Origin: Fibrobacter sp.
GTDB taxonomy: Bacteria; Fibrobacterota; Fibrobacteria; Fibrobacterales; Fibrobacteraceae
DNA: 7,870 bases
Assembly: GCA_021443065.1 (NCBI GenBank)
Contig: JABUUR010000199.1
Location: 1-7,870 of the forward strand
Direction of reading: 5' to 3'
The position numbers were made by a program, and so were the translations under genes. The notes under the pieces were generated by a model, which worked only from the letters and a program-made list of their open reading frames with translations, ran no database searches and had not been told where the DNA came from. Of this stretch, positions 4,478 to 7,870 are shown in pieces (the stretch's first letter is position 1; every line of letters begins with the position of its first letter).

Positions 4478-7255
4478 TTGTCTCGATTGTTATTTGCTGT
4501 TGTTCTGTTTGTTGGCTTTGTACAAGCCCAACTTTTGGATATGTCCGAATTGTCCGAAAGTTATATGGTAGAGAACGCCGTTAAGAAAGTGAAGGTCGAA
4601 GGAACCATTCACATGGATCCCCGTGCCGTTATCAGCCGCATCGGCATTAAAGAGGGCCAGAGTTATTCCCCTTCGGGCCTTTCTGAAAAGGTGCAGGCCT
4701 CTGTAACCTCCTTGTACGAGTCCGGACTTTTTGACGATGTCACCGCATGGATCGACTATGTGGGCGAAGGGTCCGACGTGGAACTTATTTTCAAGATCAA
4801 GGAACTGCCTGCCCTCGATACCGTTATCTTTGAAGGCTGCGATGATGTTTCCGAAGAGGACCTGCGCCTCAAGGTTCGCCTGATCCCGGGGCAGGTCTAC
4901 AGCAAGAGCCAACTGGAACGTGACCGACAGGCTATCCTGGCCCACTACCATTCCGAGGGTTACCTCCTTGCCGAAGTGGGCTACCGCGAAACCGAAGCCG
5001 ACGAAAACAAGAATCAGGTTGTTTTCGTTGTCCGCGAAGGGGGCAAGGTCAAGGTTCGCGAATTTGACATCCAGGGCAACGGCAATGTTCCCCGCGAAGA
5101 CATCATGGACCACATGAACACCAAACTGGACCAGTGGTGGGGCGGTGGCGAATTCAAGGAAGACGTGTTTGCCGCCGACCGGGATTCCGTGTTGAACGCC
5201 ATCCGTCATTTTGGCTACCTGGATGCGGAACTTACGGAGTATAGCGCAGAGTATCTCCCGGACTCCACCTGCCTGTTCTACATGGGTCGCATGGTCCCCA
5301 TGGGGGCAAAACTTGAAAACCTTTATGAGCAACTGAATGTCGCCCTGGCAGATTCTTCTACCGCCTTGTACAAGATGGCTGCCAAGCCCACCATGCAGGC
5401 GACCCACTTTTTCCGTAACCATCGCTCTATCGGCGAAAAGAAGTGGGTGACCAGGTCTGTTCCCAAGGTAAAGTCCGAGGAAGATGCCTGGAAGTACCTG
5501 AACGACATTATTCGTTACGAGGATGCCCGCAAGGAATGGCTTTCTGTTGTGAAGAACAACAAGTGGTCCAATCCCAAGATCGATTCATTGAAGAAACTTG
5601 AAAAAATGAACGGCTATCAGGAAAAACTCCTGGTGCGCTACATGATCGAGGAAATGTTCCCGGCCTTGAACAAGTACGACGATATCAAGACTTCAAGCTC
5701 CATTCTCGTCCATATCCACATGAACGAGGGCCGCCGGTACTACATGGGCTCTCTCCATTTCTCCGGCAACGAAGTATTGAACGACCAGATGTTGAAGTAC
5801 GTTTACCGCCTTGACAGCGGCGAGGTCTTTGACCAGTACCTCTATGACGCCTCTCGCAAGGCCTTGATCGATGCCTACCGCGAAGACGGCTACCTGTTTG
5901 CCCAGTACGAAGAAGAACGCACCTTTACCAACGATTCCATCGTGAACCTGTCTTACCGTATGACCGAAGGGCTTCCGGCCCAGATTCACAAGGTGCACAT
6001 CCGTGGGAACACCAAGACCAACGAAAAGGTTATCCGTCGCGAAGTCCGGCTCTATCCGGGGGATACCTACCGGCAGTCCGCCTTGGAACGCAGTTTCCGC
6101 GAAATCATGCAGTTGAACTACTTTGACATGGTCATACCGGATATCAAGGTCGTAGGCGAGCAGGAAGTGGATTTGGACTTTGTGGTTCAGGAAAAGGAAG
6201 CGGGAACGGGTCAGTTCAGCCTGGGCGTGTCTTACAGCGAAAGCGATGGACTTGTGGGTACGGCCTCCATTTCTATTCCCAACTGCTGCATGGGCGGCGG
6301 CCGTGCCGCCTCCCTGAGTGTGGAATACGGTGCCGACAAGAAGAGCGCCTCCATCAGTTTCCAGGAACCTTGGCTTTTGGACAAGCCCATTACCTTGGGC
6401 GCCAGCTTGAGTTACTCCTGGTGGAACATGGAGGACTATAACGACCCCGATATCACCCGCTATGGCGGAAGCGTTTACCTGGGCAAGCGTCTCAAGTGGC
6501 CCGACGACTACTTCTATGGCCAGGTAGGCTACAGTTGGCTTATGAACAAGCAGGGCGACAACATCCCCAACAGTTATGTGGTTTATACCGGTATCGAATC
6601 TGCAATCAACCTCCGCTTGATTCGCGACGACAAGAACTTGCCGCAGTTCCCCACGGAAGGTTCCCGCTACGAGTTGAATGTGCAGTGGGCTGATGGATTT
6701 ATGTTCAGCGACTTCGAATTCCTGAAGACGGAACTTTCTGTGAAGTGGTGGTTCCCGCTGTTCAGGGATCGCCTGACCTTGGCCTTGACCAATGAATATG
6801 GCATTATCTTTGGCGACCACCTGCAGTACCGTACTTTGTACACAATGGGCGGCGCCTACGGTTACGAAGGCATGATGCGCGGTTACTCGTCGGGTTCCAT
6901 CGGTTACCGCCGTTTGGGCCGCAGTTACCAGTATATCGGTGCCCAGTTGCAGTTGGGCCTTGTTCCCCAGACGTTCTACCTGTTGCCATTCTTCTTTGAT
7001 GCTGGCAACGTGTTCGGTGAACGTTACGACCCCAGCACCAAGGTTCCCAAGCCCAGCCGCAGCCCCCTCAGCGAATGGGACCCCACCAGCCTCAAGAAGG
7101 ATGTGGGCTTTGGTTTCCGCGTAGTCGTTCCTATGCTTGGCATTATCGGTTTCGACTTTGCATGGCCTTTGGATGTGGGCGAGAACTACACCGGTACCCA
7201 GAAGGATAAGGTGGGCGGTATGGAGTTCAACTTCGTTATAGGCCAAGGTTTCTAA
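4478..7255 (+). CDS. bamA: Outer membrane assembly factor BamA (Omp85)
   Basis: Central subunit of the machinery that folds and inserts beta-barrel proteins into the outer membrane. From the preferred TTG start it has 925 residues. A signal peptide ends VQA/Q near residue 18. Five POTRA domains follow at about 35-110, 111-188, 189-418, 419-498 and 499-572, each closing with the usual hydrophobic strand and EG/EK turn. The third carries about 140 extra residues (265-405) between its helices/second strand and its last strand SSSILVHIHMNEG. The barrel spans 573-925. It includes the Omp85 loop-6 motif MRGY (R801-Y803) and a terminal strand EFNFVIGQGF ending in Phe, as the beta-signal requires. 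The extra segment makes the protein longer than the roughly 800-residue proteobacterial form. Vicinal cysteines (603-604) sit at a predicted periplasmic turn. Skp starts 10 bases downstream. Other possible starts are the TTGs at 4430 and 4469, or the ATG at 4541, which would lose the signal peptide. Identity is firm; the start is moderately sure. Confidence 0.93.
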   Translation: MSRLLFAVVLFVGFVQAQLLDMSELSESYMVENAVKKVKVEGTIHMDPRAVISRIGIKEGQSYSPSGLSEKVQASVTSLYESGLFDDVTAWIDYVGEGSDVELIFKIKELPALDTVIFEGCDDVSEEDLRLKVRLIPGQVYSKSQLERDRQAILAHYHSEGYLLAEVGYRETEADENKNQVVFVVREGGKVKVREFDIQGNGNVPREDIMDHMNTKLDQWWGGGEFKEDVFAADRDSVLNAIRHFGYLDAELTEYSAEYLPDSTCLFYMGRMVPMGAKLENLYEQLNVALADSSTALYKMAAKPTMQATHFFRNHRSIGEKKWVTRSVPKVKSEEDAWKYLNDIIRYEDARKEWLSVVKNNKWSNPKIDSLKKLEKMNGYQEKLLVRYMIEEMFPALNKYDDIKTSSSILVHIHMNEGRRYYMGSLHFSGNEVLNDQMLKYVYRLDSGEVFDQYLYDASRKALIDAYREDGYLFAQYEEERTFTNDSIVNLSYRMTEGLPAQIHKVHIRGNTKTNEKVIRREVRLYPGDTYRQSALERSFREIMQLNYFDMVIPDIKVVGEQEVDLDFVVQEKEAGTGQFSLGVSYSESDGLVGTASISIPNCCMGGGRAASLSVEYGADKKSASISFQEPWLLDKPITLGASLSYSWWNMEDYNDPDITRYGGSVYLGKRLKWPDDYFYGQVGYSWLMNKQGDNIPNSYVVYTGIESAINLRLIRDDKNLPQFPTEGSRYELNVQWADGFMFSDFEFLKTELSVKWWFPLFRDRLTLALTNEYGIIFGDHLQYRTLYTMGGAYGYEGMMRGYSSGSIGYRRLGRSYQYIGAQLQLGLVPQTFYLLPFFFDAGNVFGERYDPSTKVPKPSRSPLSEWDPTSLKKDVGFGFRVVVPMLGIIGFDFAWPLDVGENYTGTQKDKVGGMEFNFVIGQGF

Positions 7256-7260
7256 GGAGA
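7254..7260 (+). promoter_or_regulatory. Strong ribosome binding site overlapping the bamA stop
   Basis: AAGGAGA overlaps the TAA stop of bamA (7253-7255) and lies 5 bases before the ATG at 7266. This is much stronger than the sites of the other genes in the window. It suggests high expression of the chaperone and translational coupling to bamA. Confidence 0.7.
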
Positions 7261-7265
7261 AATTT

Positions 7266-7790
7266 ATGGTTAAAAGACTTTTCGCGGTTTTGATTATTGC
7301 TTTGTTCTTCGGAGCCTCTGCTTGCTTTGCCGAAGACGGACTTCGCATTGCCCATGTGGATTCCAAATTGATCTTTGACGGTTACAAGGGCACCAAGAAG
7401 GCTCAGGAAGAGTACGACCGCCAGGTGGCCAAGTGGGAACAGCAGGGCAACTTGCTGCAAAAGGAACTTGCAGCCATCAAGGAAAAACTGGATAAGCAGA
7501 TGCTCATGCTTTCCGACGAAAAGAAGCGGGAACTGGAAGCCGAATATGCCAAGAAGGATACGGAACTGAAGAACTTCATCGATCGTGTCTATGGCCGCAA
7601 AGGCGAACTGATTTCTGAAAACGAAAAGGTGAGCGCTCCCATTATCCAGTTGATCCGCAAGGCTGTAAACGAAATCGCCCTGCAGGAAGGTTACGACATG
7701 GTGGTGGACCGCGCCACCGGTGCTGTGCTCTTTTGGAAAAAGGACAACGACCTGACCCAGAAGGTTCTGGATTACTTGAACAATAGATAA
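7266..7790 (+). CDS. skp: OmpH/Skp-family periplasmic chaperone
   Basis: Predicted periplasmic chaperone that holds outer-membrane proteins unfolded on their way to BamA. It has 174 residues, close to the E. coli Skp length. The signal peptide MVKRLFAVLIIALFFGASACFA is probably cleaved after Ala22 (ACFA/ED); Cys20 makes a lipoprotein a weak alternative, but the residue at -3 is Ala and not Leu/Val/Ile. The mature start, RIAHVDSKLIFDGYKGTKKA, is the typical OmpH opening strand and helix. A highly charged, Lys/Glu-rich coiled-coil region (about 43-120) forms the tentacle helices. The end, IRKAVNEIALQEGYDMVVDR to DLTQKVLDYLN, is the conserved C-terminal part that closes the trimer core. It is co-directional with bamA at 10 bases, so the two are almost certainly one operon. 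Confidence 0.92.
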   Translation: MVKRLFAVLIIALFFGASACFAEDGLRIAHVDSKLIFDGYKGTKKAQEEYDRQVAKWEQQGNLLQKELAAIKEKLDKQMLMLSDEKKRELEAEYAKKDTELKNFIDRVYGRKGELISENEKVSAPIIQLIRKAVNEIALQEGYDMVVDRATGAVLFWKKDNDLTQKVLDYLNNR

Positions 7791-7811
7791 ACCGTCGCGA
7801 CGAGGACCGAC

Positions 7812-7870
7812 ATGGCCGACAATAAAGCAGAAAAGTTTGTTTTTTACATGTACAAGATGTGCAAGAACTA
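7812..7870 (+). CDS. N-terminus of a probable EttA-type ABC-F protein (cut by window)
   Basis: Only 19 full codons are visible: MADNKAEKFVFYMYKMCKN, followed by TA. The stretch KFVFYMYKMCK resembles the first strand of EttA-like ABC-F ATPases, where E. coli EttA reads QFVYTMHRVGK. These proteins bind the ribosome E site and gate translation according to energy state. The Walker A and all diagnostic motifs lie beyond the edge, so the call rests on about ten residues. GAGGA (7802-7806) is at good spacing before the ATG. It begins 21 bases after skp in the same direction, so it may share the transcript. Confidence 0.5.
   Translation, partial: MADNKAEKFVFYMYKMCKN

Noticed and set aside
5693..7366. 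557-residue minus-strand frame opposite bamA/skp
   Set aside because: It overlaps two unmistakable genes on the other strand and shows no recognisable domain.

Overview
The window looks like a chromosomal segment of a didermal (Gram-negative-type) bacterium, most probably of the Fibrobacterota (Fibrobacter-like). This is inferred from three things: a bamA - ompH/skp pair followed by an EttA-like ABC-F start, a large lipoprotein ending in a LamG-type jellyroll, and moderate G+C with occasional TTG starts. No rRNA or other taxonomic marker is present, so the assignment is an inference.

Layout. Bases 1-326 hold no convincing gene. They contain a dense cluster of short direct, tandem and palindromic repeats. 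Bases 327-2123 (minus strand) encode a 598-residue OLD-family protein: an ABC-type ATPase followed by a TOPRIM nuclease, with no helicase partner in view. It is divergent from a 545-residue secreted lipoprotein (2295-3932, plus strand) with an N-terminal beta-sandwich-like part and a C-terminal LamG-like domain. The 171-base divergent spacer carries two small hairpins, the second followed by a T-run.

Bases 3933-4477 are a degraded-looking interval. They hold an intergenic stretch with a perfect inverted repeat, then a short gene with a good ribosome binding site whose signal-peptide start and body lie in different frames (a probable frameshifted and truncated pseudogene), then an unusual T9/A8/T7 homopolymer hairpin. 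A candidate bamA promoter follows.

From 4478 to the right edge runs an envelope-biogenesis gene set on the plus strand. It consists of bamA (outer-membrane beta-barrel assembly, five POTRA domains with a large extra segment inside the third), an OmpH/Skp periplasmic chaperone only 10 bases downstream, and the first 19 codons of a probable EttA-type ABC-F translation factor. BamA inserts outer-membrane proteins and Skp escorts them unfolded across the periplasm, so their tight coupling makes functional sense.

The best leads for follow-up are the POTRA3 insertion of BamA, the serine in the Walker B catalytic-glutamate position of the OLD protein, the frameshifted gene upstream of bamA, and the repeat cluster beside the OLD gene. 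I did not see a clear multi-gene novel system. A defence role for the OLD protein is possible but rests on family knowledge alone.
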